NCBI GenBank assembly: GCA_022578605.1
Contig: MU394051.1
Coordinates: forward strand, 620,001-684,000
Origin: Camillea tinctor
Taxonomy: Eukaryota; Ascomycota; Sordariomycetes; Xylariales; Xylariaceae
Length of the DNA: 64,000 bases
Reading direction: 5' to 3'
The notes under the pieces are model-generated. The model was given only the letters and a program-made list of their open reading frames with translations. It did no database searches and had not been told where the DNA came from. Position 1 is the first letter of the stretch. Every line of letters begins with the position of its first letter. This document shows, one piece after another, positions 1-15,016 of the stretch. Position numbers and translations under genes: made by a program.

Positions 1-1108
1 TAGTAAGTACCTAAAAAGGCATCATTGTCGGTTCGTATAACCGAGGGGCAACAATTTCATTCAATACAGACAAATACTAGATGCATAGCAACCAAATTAT
101 CTTTATTTTTTTACCTTTATCGTTTTTATTTTGTAAATACAGTTGCAAGCATTATACTGAGTATTTTGTGTATAGTATCTAGTTAAAGATTGCATGTGGC
201 ATGTACCATCATGTGTAGTAGAGAACGTAATGAAGTACAGTACATAATGTATATCCGATACGCTACGCTACACTCCGTTAAAAAAAACCAAAAAAACCAC
301 TAAAAACCAAACTGATTAAGCAAGCACTTTAATAATAAACTTTTTTTTAGGCAGGGGGTGTTTGTGTGTGTGTAGTGTATCTGCGCGCCTCTTTTTTTTT
401 TCCTTTTTTTTTTAACCTTTTCTTTTTCTTTCTCTTTCCTGGTTTAGTCTTTTATTTTATTTCGCGCGTCGTCGCAGCCACCTCCATTTGAGCCTCTTCT
501 CCTCTTCTCTCTTTTTTTTCTCGACTGTACCTAAAATCCGTTCACCCTTGACACACGAAACTGACCCCACCTTGTTACCATCAACAATCTTCTTCTTTCT
601 TCCCTCTCTCTACCTCTGTCCTTTTCTTTCTCTTCCCTTACCTTCACCTTTAACTTTAAACGGATTTCAACGATCGAACCAAACAAAACAAAACAAAACC
701 AACAAACCAACACAAACAGACTAACCAGCGAAGAAGTACTATATTCCGCATCTCGTACTAAATACCCAAAATATCTTACCACGACCAAGCTCGGTTCTGC
801 TCTGGGACCTTGTGTGCGCCGTTCCTTGATTACTTCCCCCCCCTTCCGGCCATCCTGCATACATACACAATCCACCTTTTTACCCATCCACCTACTCCAT
901 CCACCTGCTCCGTCCACCACCTTGCAGATCGCGAACGAGGTAATATAATCTTCTGCTCCTCAATTGACCAGCCACCAACAATCCTCCTTGGCCGAACCGA
1001 CCACGTCTCTTACTCCCACCACCATCATCACTACCGCCAAACCCTCACCACCGCCAATTGCCAATTGTCATGGGCATCGCATGACCCCGTCTTGCCATTC
1101 AGCTCGCT
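1..1108 (+). promoter_or_regulatory. Upstream region and probable leader of the forkhead gene
   Basis: No gene is supported here. The first 380 bases are A+T-rich. From about 390 to 650 the plus strand is strongly pyrimidine-rich (runs of T and CT), followed at about 675-720 by an A/C-rich stretch. In filamentous ascomycetes this order is typical of a promoter followed by a transcribed leader. Open frames across it are by-products of the skewed composition. No start site can be fixed from sequence. Confidence 0.4.
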
Positions 1109-3343
<2,235 letters not shown>

Positions 3344-5452
3344 AATCACCACGAGTTATTATACCTTTTGCATTTCAAGTGTTCGGATGGGTGTTCGGCT
3401 GGGGAAAAGTCTTGCAATGACTATTGTGCGATCGCAAAACCATTCGGGTTATGTTTGTCTTTTTCAACGATTCCATGGCGATAACGACGGGCAGCGGCAC
3501 CGAATAGCTCTGCTCCTGCCCCTCTAATCTTGTTGCCAACGGGGTACCTTGATATCAGGTAACGGCGCTTGTGTTTTTTCGGGATCTTTTGCTTTTGTGG
3601 GGAGTAGGGATTGGCCAAACGATTTCACGGGGGATCCCAGTACGAATCGCTATGATTATATGAAACCTCTTAACATGGGAAGAAGAGGAAAGTGGGAAAA
3701 GTAACAACAAGGTTATAATACTCTTTGTCAGAAAGAGCTGTGGAAGAAGAAATATGAAATGGAATACAAAAAAAAACTAAAAGTATAAACTAGCTTCCTT
3801 CCGCCTCTCTCTCTCTCCAACACTTCTTACATCATCATGTCCCTGAGATATTTTCGAGGGGTTTCTTTGCAATTAAGAAAAAAAAAGAGAAGAAAGGGAA
3901 TAAGAGTCGGATAGAAAGAGAAAGAAAGATTTGACAGTTACACTCTCCTCTCTCCTCTCTCCTCTCTCCCTCCCCAACTTCAATTCTTATTCTTTAACCC
4001 CCTTTTATCTATTCCTGATATCTTGTTATTCTACGATAATTTCCTTTTATCAGGGCTTGATTTTTTTTCTTCCCTTTTTTACACGAGGTTTGCATTGTAT
4101 GTTATATTCTTTTTTTGCTTTTTCAGTGTCCCCTTTTCGAGGGGAGGGATGCAAATCCCTTTATGTTCTATCGGCCTAGTTAACTGGCATGTACTCTTTC
4201 CCCCCCCTTCTTCCTCGTTCTTTGCATTGGTGTTTAGGGGACTGTGGCTCTGGTTCTGGTTTTGGGGAGGTTTGATCCTTGGTCATTATGCGTGCGTATA
4301 TGTATTTCATTACTCGTTGTTCTTCAAGGGGAGAGAGTCTTTTATATACTCACCCCTCAATATTCATGGGCTCTAAAGCAAGGTGGTGCCAAGCAATAGC
4401 GATGGGGAAGGAGAGAAGAGCTTGTTAAAAATAAGCTGGGAAGGTTGGCTGGCTGGTGTAAGGAATATAGACTATTTATTACCCAGCAAACCTACCATCC
4501 GCTATCCGTTCGAGTTGTTCAAGCTAGAGGGTTTTGCAGAATAGGCAAAGGGGGAAGGGAAAGGTCACGATATAACCTACCCAGACCCCCTTAGGAATAG
4601 CTAGTGATAGGGCTCAACTACAGAAGAGTTGTGTATATCCTCATATTTTTAATCACCTTCTCAAATATGTGTGTGTTATTATTACGCATAATACTCTGTG
4701 TTAGGCGTGGAAGCATGGCAAGCAATAGGAGGCCAGCCCCCTCTTTGAAAGAACAAAAAAAAGGGACACTGGATAAGTTATAGTATCCAAGGAAGGCATT
4801 CTATATCGACTTTTATCATACCCCACGTAATGGAAATTCCTACTCCTTTTTGCCTTCGGGTGAAGAAACATCAGTCAGCACCATATTCTCGTCTAAGTAA
4901 AGGTTGAAAGGGGAAAGGGGCAAGACCATATGTATGCATATAGGTTATGCAATTTATGTATCATAACTAATATCATACATGTGCGTGGACGAGTCATCTA
5001 ATACCCTACCTCCCCTCCTGCTAGAGAAGAATAAAATGGGAGGGAGAGTGGTCTCTCATCATGTTCGCGGTTTCAAGACCCGGGAGTGAAGATGTCTATT
5101 GTTTCACACGCAAATGCATGTGTAAAGGGGCTAGTGCCCTCGATGCTCTTTGATGCTTAGCTAGTCAACACTTTTGTTCTTTTTTTTGGTTTAGTTACTG
5201 TCCTTCCAGCATGTCATCATATATACATCCGAATTTTTTCATACCGCCCTGTATACCTGCGCCAGTGGCCTTTTATAAAAACCAGCCATCTTTATACCGG
5301 AATACCACGAAGGGCTGAGATACCCCAACTTCAACCTTACCTACCCAATCTTTAGATCATCAATGTCGTAGGGATCTATACACTAGAATATACCTAGAAG
5401 AGATATAGGGTGCATCGTAGAAACATGTTCTCATGGGATAATCGTGCTACTT
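3344..5452. other. Gene-free region between convergent FKH and CLU1 genes
   Basis: This 2.1-kb stretch lies between the stop codons of two converging genes and should hold both 3' untranslated regions. It has T-rich and CT-rich tracts (for example 3945-3975 and 4040-4120) and no frame with family similarity or plausible exon structure. Confidence 0.4.
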
Positions 5453-8400
5453 TCACGAAGCAGAAGCAGCTCCAACTCGGGTTTTGGGGGCGCCGCGGCC
5501 CGGTCGCTTTTTCGTGCTCTTCTTTTGCGCGCCGCTGCCCTCGATGAATTTGATCAACTCGTCGATGCTTCTAGCATCCGGTTTATCTGACTTGGGTTTA
5601 CCCGATGATTCCGTGGTACTGGCACCACCGCCGAGAGCTAGGTTACGCGGTGGGAACTTTATGCCCGCTCGTAAGCGTCGGGCTTGAGCGTCCTTGTCAC
5701 GCTTAGCAATGGCAACGGCGTTTTGGGTCAACTGCTCTAGCCACGTCTCGGCTTCCTTAGTATTGTTGTTCTCAGGGCCGAGCTGGTGTAGGAAAATGTT
5801 GTAGCATTCACGCATTTTGCCTAGTGCAGCCTTGGACTCGTTGTCAAGGGCCAACGCTTGAGCAAGCTGGAAGAGAAGGCTGGCGCACTGCAGAGATTGT
5901 TGGCCCATGACGCGCTCACAGACAGCGAGAGCTTGCTCGAACCAAATGCGAGACTCATGGTACGCCTGCATGTGCTGAAGCATGACAGCAGCATTGTTGA
6001 TAGTTGTGATCGAATCGGGGTGATCCGGTCCGTAAATGATCTTCCACAAGTCCAGCGCATGCTTGACGTACGCAAGAGCTGTCTTGCTATCTCCCGACCC
6101 ATGCACGTACAAGCCAAGGTTGAGGTAGTATAGCAGAGTCTCCGCCGAGTCGATACCGATGGTCCGCTCAGAGACAATGACAGCCTTCCGTGCTAGATCA
6201 ACGGCAGCTTCCTTCTCATCAAGTTGGTAATAAATTTGTGCCAAGGTTGAGTATGCCCGAGCAACTTCGGGGTGTAGAATTCCGTAGATTTGCTCATGGA
6301 GAGTCAAAGACTCTAATAATAGCTCCTGGCCAATCTTCCTGTTGTTCTGCATGATTGAATGTCGGCCGCCCTCCAAGGCCTCATCCGAAATAGTGCTTTT
6401 TGGTGCGGAGTCCTTAATGATTGGTACGACGTTTACGATATCGTCTGATGTAAATGTGCAAGGCGTACCGGTGGACGAGGCAACTGAAGAGGGCGAGTTG
6501 TCTCTAGCCTTCTTCTTCTTCTTCTTGCTCTTTTCGCTAGTACCGTTTGTGTTTCCGTTAACACCATTTCCATTTGCTTCACTGGTAGCCTTGGCGGCTT
6601 CGCCGGTAAACTGGAAGTTCTTGGACTGTATCTGTAGACCGAGTTTCAATGAGATCTCGCGGAGAACCTGGACATGTTTTAATTGAGCATGCCAGTCAGA
6701 ATCTAAAGTGAATTTGAATCGACGAATTGTCTGCACTTCGATCTCCTTGCACAAGCTCTCTGGAGTCACATTTGCGAACGCCAGGTCTGCTTCTGGGTAT
6801 AGCGATTTTAGTGACTCGTCCATGTCAGCTTCTGGTTTGCTATTTAGGCCAGTTCCGAGAAGACAGTTCAAAAGGTGAGCGATGCAAGCGGAAGTGAGAG
6901 GTATCGGGAGATACCGTAGATATTGGCCTGCGGCATGCTTGAATGCTCTTGAAATCATCTCCTGCAGACCTAGATCCCGAAGACGCTCGAGTCTAGGTCC
7001 TTCGCAAAGGGAAACCACCTTGCCGAGATATCTCATGTTGATTCCGCGCTTGTGCATCATCTTTGTGAGGGATTGACCATCCATAGGGAAAGGCAAATCG
7101 GAGGATTTGATATCGTTGACAAACTCGGGGATTGCATTATCGCGCAGATACTTGCAAGCATTCCGAACATCTTCTTCGTCAGCAGCTACTTCCGCCTTCT
7201 CTTCCTCAGTTTGGGGAACCTGTCCGCTAAAAGCATCTGGGTTAAGAGAGAATTGGAAATTTGAGCCATCAAGTCGCTCCTCTGCTTCTGCCTCAGCGGC
7301 GTCTTCCTTGGACTCATCTTTAGACTCCTCCTTGGATTCATCCTTGGATTCTTTGGGTTCGTCTTTGGGTTCGTCTTTGGATTGGTCTTTGGATTCTTCC
7401 TTGGATTCCTCCTTAGATTCATCCTTAGCCTCCTCTGATTTCTCCTTGCCTTCAGCATTCTCCTCCTTTGATTTGGCCTCGGCTGCCGATCGTTCCTTGA
7501 GGCGTGCTATTTCGCCGTTCACCCATTCAGTCCACTTCAGGGTTCTGATAGATTCAACCAGCTCAGGTCGGAGGACCGTCATGCGATGAGGATATTCTTG
7601 GCCATCCTGGGCCTTACCGGCCTCATTCTCCTCTAGCCATAGGATATCTAGTGGAGTGATTCGGTACAGATCCAGTACATATTTGCGGCCATCAGTTCCC
7701 ATCAATCCTTTAGTCTCAACACTTGCTTCTAGGTCGAATCGCTTGCCATCTTTATCCCAAACAGGGTGCTTCTTGACCCGGAGAGCTTTCGATAGCTTCT
7801 CAAAGGTAGATACGAATCTTTCATCAGCGGCAACAACCTCCTTGCCCTCAACAGCACCGTAGTCTATCGAGTTCTCGCCAGGTTCTCTCTGTTTGAAGAT
7901 ACCCGGGACAACTGTTTGGCCAACAATACGCTTGCCCAGGTAGTCAACTACAACGGTGGCCGGGCTGTACAACCCGTCGATATCGAGTTGATTGACAATC
8001 CGCACTCCGTTGACATCCTTTCCGGTAGCTACACGCGCAGCATCGTCGCCACCCTCCGATGTGAACGTGCCTACACCATCAGCTCCAAAGGAGAAGAATA
8101 CATTGTTGTAAACGAAGATCTGGGCGTCCCGGCCCTCGGTTGGGTTGAGTGGGGTTACTTCGCCCCGCGCGACCAAGATTGCGCCTCGAGCAGCAGCATC
8201 GGTATAGTCAGCAAAGAGTTTAGAAATAAATCGCTCTCTGAATACACGATCCTGGACTGTCTCCTTCGGCAATTCTCGCGCGGACTGGAATTCCTCGTTC
8301 CAGTCCCGGAGAGTATCGGTGTTGTCCACACCAGCAATCAAATATCCCTCCTGTGTTCGTGTAATATCTGAGCTGTGTGCGCACAACGGTGACGACTGCG

Positions 8401-9537
8401 AAGGCACCAGCCAAGGTGCAGCAGGGATCGCGTTTGTCATCTGGAACGTTGCAAGAGGATCCTTGCGGTTGTTAAACTGTAGTAACTGGTCAAAGGACTC
8501 TGTAAAAGAGTGGGAAATCTGCGATAGTAATGTCAACAACGAATGTGCTGAGTGAGCTTTAGGTGCTGCTCGGGGAGACGGGTCGAATTTGCTGTTGGAC
8601 GATTTGTTTACGTAGAAACCGCCCACATGGGAGGTAATCTGGTACTGCTCTCCCTCGTTTGTTGTGACAAGAAGATAAAGCAAGTGACCCTTTTGTCTGA
8701 GGTGATAAGGGGGAGGGTTCCACGGCGAGAGAGAAACTGATTTGACAGTCTTGGGCGCCGGTTCTTCCTCCTTAGGAATAATAGTCGACAGCTTTGCAGG
8801 GGCATCAAAGTCGTAAGTGCTGATTTGAGCATTGTCGCCATCTTTAGCCGCAGTGGTGACAGAATCGATAAGGGAGACACCGGGAAGGACACCATGTAGG
8901 GTGTCGGTCCGGTCACCAGCAGCACCAACAAGGTCGCGGATACGAATGACATGTATTCTGGCCTCCTTTTCGGTATAGGGGTCTTCTACCAGCCGGATCT
9001 CCGACTCGGGTCCTATACCCTTGACATCGGAAATTTGTACGAAGTCATTGATACGTTCGCCGGCGTGCTCGAGGTGGAAACAAGAGTACTGGAAGGCAGA
9101 AGGCAACTCGATGACCGACTGGCGCAGTTCATGGACCTGCTCCTGAGGGGAGACCTATGTGAAGAGTTAGTACCAAGACAAGGCTGCCTTTGTAGGGACA
9201 GGGTGTTTTCTAACCATAACATGAATGCTGTTAGGTTCATGAGGAAGACGGATGGTCAAGGGAAACAAGGCTAGGCGAACACAGTTAGCAGCAGATTATG
9301 GGACTAAAGCGAATACAGAGAGGGTGATTTACCTTCAGCAGCATCCTCCTCGGCTGTCTCGACATTGGACTCCTGGTTGGCATCTGTAGCAACTTCATTG
9401 GAGGGTTGTTGTACTTCGGGAGCCGAAGCTTGCTCTGGTTTACATAAATTTGTTAGTAGGGAGGGTGGTGAGATATAGTAAACTGGAGGATAATACGAAC
9501 CAGTAGGAGTAACAGTAGACTCTTGCTTCTCAGCCAT
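5453..9537 (-). CDS. CLU1: Clustered mitochondria protein Clu1/Tif31 (eIF3-associated)
   Basis: Four exons on the minus strand, 9537-9501, 9434-9333, 9270-9215 and 9154-5453, give 1298 residues, close to the yeast protein's length. Introns of 66, 62 and 60 bp are GT-AG. The N-terminus is acidic. A Clu-N ubiquitin-like region starts with LFPLTIRLPHEPNSIHVM (about residue 50). The central CLU domain covers about 320-600 (RDWNEEFQSARELP, then FRERFISKLFADY). The conserved block FPMDGQSLTKMMHKRGINMRY lies further on. Tetratricopeptide repeats cover about 1005-1190 (HPEVARAYSTLAQIYYQL, then HPDSITTINNAAVML). An acidic low-complexity tract of repeated ESKEESKDE-like units (DNA about 7280-7460) splits the middle. 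Clu proteins are cytoplasmic, bind mRNAs for mitochondrial proteins and keep mitochondria from clumping. The yeast protein also co-purifies with eIF3. The role here is inferred from the family. Confidence 0.95.
7300..7450 (-). repeat. Imperfect coding repeat encoding Lys/Glu/Asp/Ser units in CLU1
   Basis: On the plus strand, units related to TCCTTGGATTCATCTTTAGA recur with drift. They encode alternating SKEE, SKDE and PKDE units within the Clu1 frame. The period is mostly 12 bases, so length changes keep the frame. This is a linker of probable variable length rather than a domain. Confidence 0.75.
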
Positions 9538-11200
9538 GGTGGGAAGACAAAAAGAAATATCGAGATCAGGAGAAGAGTGACTGCGAAAGTATAATACAAT
9601 CCGAGGTGTTTTCTTCCTCTTTCTTTCCTTCTCTCCCTTTCTCTCTTCTCTCTCTCTCCACTCTCCTCTCTATTTGTATTGTACAATCCCAGGGAGAGGC
9701 GAGATTTCACGATAACTTTGTAAGAGAGAAAAAAAAATCTACCGTAGAAACTCTAACAGATAGAGGGGAAAGGGAACAAGAAAGGGGATAAAAAGAAAGT
9801 ATGATATTTATTGTACAAGACGGAGCAAAATGAATGACAGGTCAATGCAATTGGCTCGTCCCTGTAATATAGACAAGGTAAATAAGGTAGAAAGGTTAAG
9901 TTGGAAAAAAAAAATTGATTTTTTTTTCTTCTTTCTTTTCTTTCTATTGTTGACAATTTAGTGAAACCATAAAAAAAAAAAAAAAAAAGCAAAGCAAATA
10001 ATTTTTTTTTCTTTACGTCCCTCGAATGGACCGGCTGTTCCCGATAAGCCGGAGCTACGGCGAGCCCTTGTGTGGTCCCTCTGTGCAAACCCGAACCAGC
10101 TAATGATGATGCGCTGAGCACGTAACGCTGCATAGAGGGGCAGTCTAAGGAGAGTTTTCATTGGCTCAAACCGTAGGGTTAAGTAATCAAATGTCCACAC
10201 AGCTCACTAGAAGCTCAAAGCTGGGTTGCGATATGCCCGTTAGGTCAGTTAGTCGCAGAAGGATGCAACATGGATGTGCTGAGTGGAACGCGGGGTTTTA
10301 CACAAATATTTTTTTTCTTCTTGACCGAATACTTTTTTTATCTATCTACTGTACACATAGATTACCCACTACCTTATTTAATTACTTTTTTCAATGCATT
10401 CGTTCGATTTAGACCTGAGTAGGAAATACTGCGGGAGCCAATTCGTGATTATAGAACAGACTTACTTAAGTAATATGGGTTGAACAACTTATATGTGGGG
10501 GAGAGCAAGTCAGATAAACTTGGTGCAATCATATCCATTACACAAACTACGTCTTTGTAAGTGCTGAAAGGTATGGTAAACATACTAGGATTGAATATCC
10601 AAGGTGCTAGCGCCGCATGGCACAAAGGGAAAAAAAATTTAATTTGAATCCCAGTAAAACCAAGCAACTAGAAACATACAGAGGCAACTTGAATCTTATA
10701 CTGTATAAGATTTAGGAGGGTAGTTGTATGCCTGCATGTTATAATTATCATGATGAAAGTACTAGAAGTAAGACGTTAAAAATGTACATAACCTATAGGA
10801 ATCCAGTTAATACCTAGGTAGTACACCTAAGTCCCTCGGCCGGGGATTTTATTTATTTACTTACTCAGCTACATTCGGGTGTGACCATGATGAAATTCTC
10901 ATCCCGACTCGTTGTTATCGATAAAGCGGTATCGCAAAGTCTCATCCTGACCCCTCCTCCGTCTTCCTCTTCCCCTCTATGGTACGTGCGGACCCCGTCA
11001 CGCATATCATATGCGTAAATTGAATGGCTTATGTAACATGCTAGCACGCTACTTATGCATGTGCCAGAAACTCACATTAACGCGGGTTCCGCACAAACAG
11101 CCACACCTAAAAGGGGGTCTTTATATTTCCCAGACAAGGGTGCCTTGCGCGCCCCATTGGAATTGTCACTAGCATACAAATTTGGGTTAGGATAGCAATC
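9538..11200. other. CLU1 upstream region and gene-free sequence
   Basis: Immediately upstream of CLU1 (plus-strand 9611-9672) is a dense CT tract, which reads as GA-rich in the CLU1 direction and probably lies in the leader or core promoter. Poly-A/T tracts follow at 9908-10013. No coding signal was found up to about 11.2 kb. Confidence 0.35.
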
Positions 11201-14200
11201 ACTAGCGGGTCAACCACACGGTCCGCGTTTGAAGTGGATTTTTATTGTAATTTTTTATTTTCACGATAATTATTGTTGTTTGTTTAGTTTTTTGGGAATT
11301 TTGTGTGTAATTAGATAATCATTTTTAAATGAAATGGATTTCATCATTAGGGTTTATCTGGAGACACTAAATTTGTGAGTGAAATGATAATTTTTTATTT
11401 CCACACTCATTTTTGTAAACCATCCCATATACAACATCATTTTTTTTCCCATTTTTCAACCTTATCTAGTCGGTTTCTTATACTGGCTTCCTGATCCCAT
11501 GATGTATCATCTTATTTAGTTGGCATACTATTTGCACGTACTAGACGATATAGATACTTGGAGAAACTAGCTCGGTGGTTATGGCACCCTATCAGTTACT
11601 ATTTCAGCTTTCCAGCTCAAAAAACTGTGGCTATTTGTATCCAACATTTGGTCTCGCCATAATGGCCACATTTTCGAGAGACCTACTCCTATGCATTCCA
11701 TTATTAATAGGGAGTACCGTTGTAAATACTATAAAGCGCTGACAACTAGTAATAGTAGCGGAAAACGCTTGAAGCTATCTAGCAACGTCCTAGAGTGCAA
11801 AGCAACAATGGTTATAAAAATGAATTATTGTGGGATTAACGGTATCTTTTCACTTGAAGAAAATAAGGTTAGTATTTTTTTTTATATGTAAATTCCATAC
11901 TAACTACGATCGTTTAAGTATGTAGGCAACGTGTACAGTTACTTTAAAGGGCACCCACAGCCATTTTTGCGAGGTATGTGATTTAAATTGCATTTATAAT
12001 GCCTTTTAAAATGCCTTTCGGCGTTACCTCCAATTTAGGTGTAATTTCGATGCCTTTCTCGCAAATTCACGCTAAAAGGAGGATGATGTTTTTTAAAAGT
12101 TGGCTAAATTAGCTGGATTATTAAAAAAAATGGATTACGTGACTTTTAATAACTGGCGTATAAAGTTAAAGCCACAAATCTCTCTCAATTCCGCTATAAA
12201 GTTTGGTGATTGGGAGGAACAGCTAGTTAATGTTGTGGAATGTTGCAGGGAGAGAGACTGGCTATATAGGCGCGTTGTTGCTGAATTAGGTACCTTTTGC
12301 AAGGAAAAAAAGACGGAGACTTTTAATGGTTTAATATATATCTTTAAACACTTTAGACACTTGCTAATAAATAATGCCTTTCTTGTTGTTTTAAATTTTA
12401 CACATTAAACTAACGCTTTAAATTAGTATTTATTCACGTTGCTAACGCGTGATTCTGCTAGTGAATAGTAGTTTAGCGGCTTTTTCTTTACTTAAACTTA
12501 ACATGCTTAGGTAATTTGTGCGTGTTTAATGGGGGTTGCTAAGTTGGTACCTTTTTTTGCGCCTATATACGTCGTAAATAACGATTTAGCGGCTAAACAG
12601 TAAAGATTTCGTGACTTTTTAACACTAATTAAAAAAACGGTGATTAGCTTCTTATGCTAAAAACACTGGAAAGATGCTATATAAAGGAGGCTTTTAAGGA
12701 AGGCGTTGCTGCCAGTTAGGAAATAAATCTAAAAAGCTATTTATATTGCTAATAACGAAAAGGATTGCAGACATTATATACAAAAAGTAACGTACTTATT
12801 ATATTGGTTCCGGTTTAAATGTATGGCAATTAACGTGGTTTAAGCTATTGATTTTATTTTTAATACCGAGAATCGTGGTAAACTGAGTTAGTATATACGC
12901 AATAAACTGAAAGGTAAATTTGAGAGATGGGCTATATATCCTTGCTTTTATATACTTATTTTCTTTTAAATTACAACAACATCTCTTTTGAAAGGTCTCC
13001 ACGCTGATTATAAGGGCGATGGCTTTAAAAAGCTGATGAGGTCGTTTTTATTGCGAGATACGATGGAATACATAGTAAAAGTGGCGGAGAGATGGCGAGA
13101 AAATGCGGCACGCATAACTAATATGTAATATATTAAAAAATTCATTATGTTAGAGAATTAAAGCTTTTATTTCTTGCGGCTGCTAGGCACACTATAGGTG
13201 AAAACGATGGAGGAGATGAAAGCAGTTAAAAATGACCTTTTTTAAGAGAAATTTCTATGGTTTTAACCTGACTTTGCAAATTTGCGTTGCTTATGTAAAT
13301 TTTGGCGGAGATGGCGTGTGCCTTGCAAAGACATGTGGTATTTACACCTATTTGGAGAGAGAGATGCTTAGATTACGCAATTGCAATTTTATCGAATAGT
13401 TGGTGTTTTCGATGGTGTTGGATTTAAAGCGTATGAATGCAAATTTGATGATTTTCTTGCAAATGAGGCTTTGGATTTGGAGGAGGAGATGGCACACTTA
13501 GCTTAGTAAGTTGCGTATGGAGATGATGATTTTATAACTAATTACTTTTTTTCCAGGCAATGTGAAGCTTTTAGTAACATTTTATTATCGTATGCACTTA
13601 TTTGCGAGGAAATTTTTGATTTAACTGAACAAATCTAGTAATGATACTACGAGGCTTAAAAGATTGCTGAGAAAATAGTTATTTAAGATAGTTATATATT
13701 TATAGCTGGTTTTGTTACTTTAATAAGCTAGCTAACAGTTAGTTAAGTTGTAAATTTCGATATAAACGCATTATAATAATACTAAAAAGATAATTTTATT
13801 TTTTTAAATATAACATTTATAATGGCTTTAACTCCTCGATATCTTAAGCTGTTCCTTGGGAATTTTCCAGGTATTTTAGGTGGCGAGACCCCGGAAAATG
13901 TCGATAATAGTTACATTTTTATACAGTTTAATATAGTTAATAACTTTTAGCTAATATTTCCGTTTTTAGCTTATATACTAGATATATCAATTTCATAAAA
14001 ACTAAAGGGCATATTTATTCGTATACCTTTAATTTTACCTATAGAGAGGACTTATACAGCTTATGGTATCTTTTTGGGGGTTCCTAGTGACTCTGGAGGT
14101 TAAAATGATACCTACGGCGCAGATATAACGTTTATAGAGGCTTTTGTAGCGTTGTTAGATGTACTAGAGCTGCTAGGGCTATTTGAGAGACTACTTAAAC

Positions 14201-14450
14201 GGAGGAGGTATGTGTTTATTTTCCATTGAAAAAAATCACATTTAACACGATAATAGGGATCATAATGGCAACAGTTGCGATTAGGGTTGCATTTGTTATT
14301 TGGGAGGGGGAGGATATGGGTGCGGGAGTGGGGCCCGCTGTTGAGACATAGGCCTTAAGGGAGTTTGTATGGTGGAGTGTCCTAGGCCCGGTAAGTGGAC
14401 CCGTATCTATATATGTGGATGTTACTAACACCCTTAGTAGGAGACATTAA
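11200..14450. repeat. Decayed A+T-rich repeat block, probable mutated transposon remnant
   Basis: Base composition changes at about 11.2 kb to A+T-rich sequence that is high in TpA and full of TAA/TAG stops in all frames. It returns to ordinary composition near 14.45 kb. Short open pieces, for example 12100-12408 and 13821 onwards, have no recognisable domain. I could not find terminal inverted repeats, long terminal repeats or a target-site duplication, so the class is unknown. RIP-type decay of one or more old repeats is the most likely reading, by comparison with the two clearer elements in this window. Confidence 0.45.
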
Positions 14451-15016
14451 CATACCCAGATAGGTATAGAGGGGGAAATATAAAGACACCCCACCTAAAA
14501 CACGTCCGCGCTCCACCGCGACTACGAGCTTGCCGTCACCCTAACCCCAACTAGGAAATTAAGTAAACAAATCCGATCTCGCCTTCATCGTGGGCTTTAT
14601 CATCCTTACCATCAACCTACATTCCTACACGCCTAGGCTGGCCATTGCACCAATCTTAGATGACCATAATGAGCCAAAAGAAATCTTGCTAGTTTCTAGA
14701 CCACGATTGGATACACCCTTCATTGCAACTCTTTTTTTTGGAGGGGAATATCCTTAAACCATTACTCATAACAAACATCGATTTTTGGGGGGGACGGCAA
14801 TGCTATGCTCGATTCCGCAATTTCGATATTGATATATCCCTACGAACATCGCCTATACACAGTGAAATTTTCTTTACTATAGGCATCTTAGATATGGTGT
14901 TGACAAGCACCCATTACATACTCCGTTGCTAACCATATTTTGCATGAAAAAACCAAACATTCAGCTCACGTGCACACATAGCTAGACCACATTTTATCTA
15001 TACTGAGCTACCTCCA
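14451..15016 (+). promoter_or_regulatory. Upstream region of the 897-residue gene
   Basis: Composition is normal again. A palindromic CACGTG (E-box type, bound by bHLH factors in fungi) lies at about 14967-14972, some 45 bases before the ATG. Whether it is used is unknown. No other gene is seen. Confidence 0.3.

Noticed and set aside
12100..12408. 102-codon plus-strand frame in the A+T-rich block
   Set aside because: No domain is recognisable, and both flanks are stop-rich and decayed. It is likely a chance or relic open stretch of the repeat.
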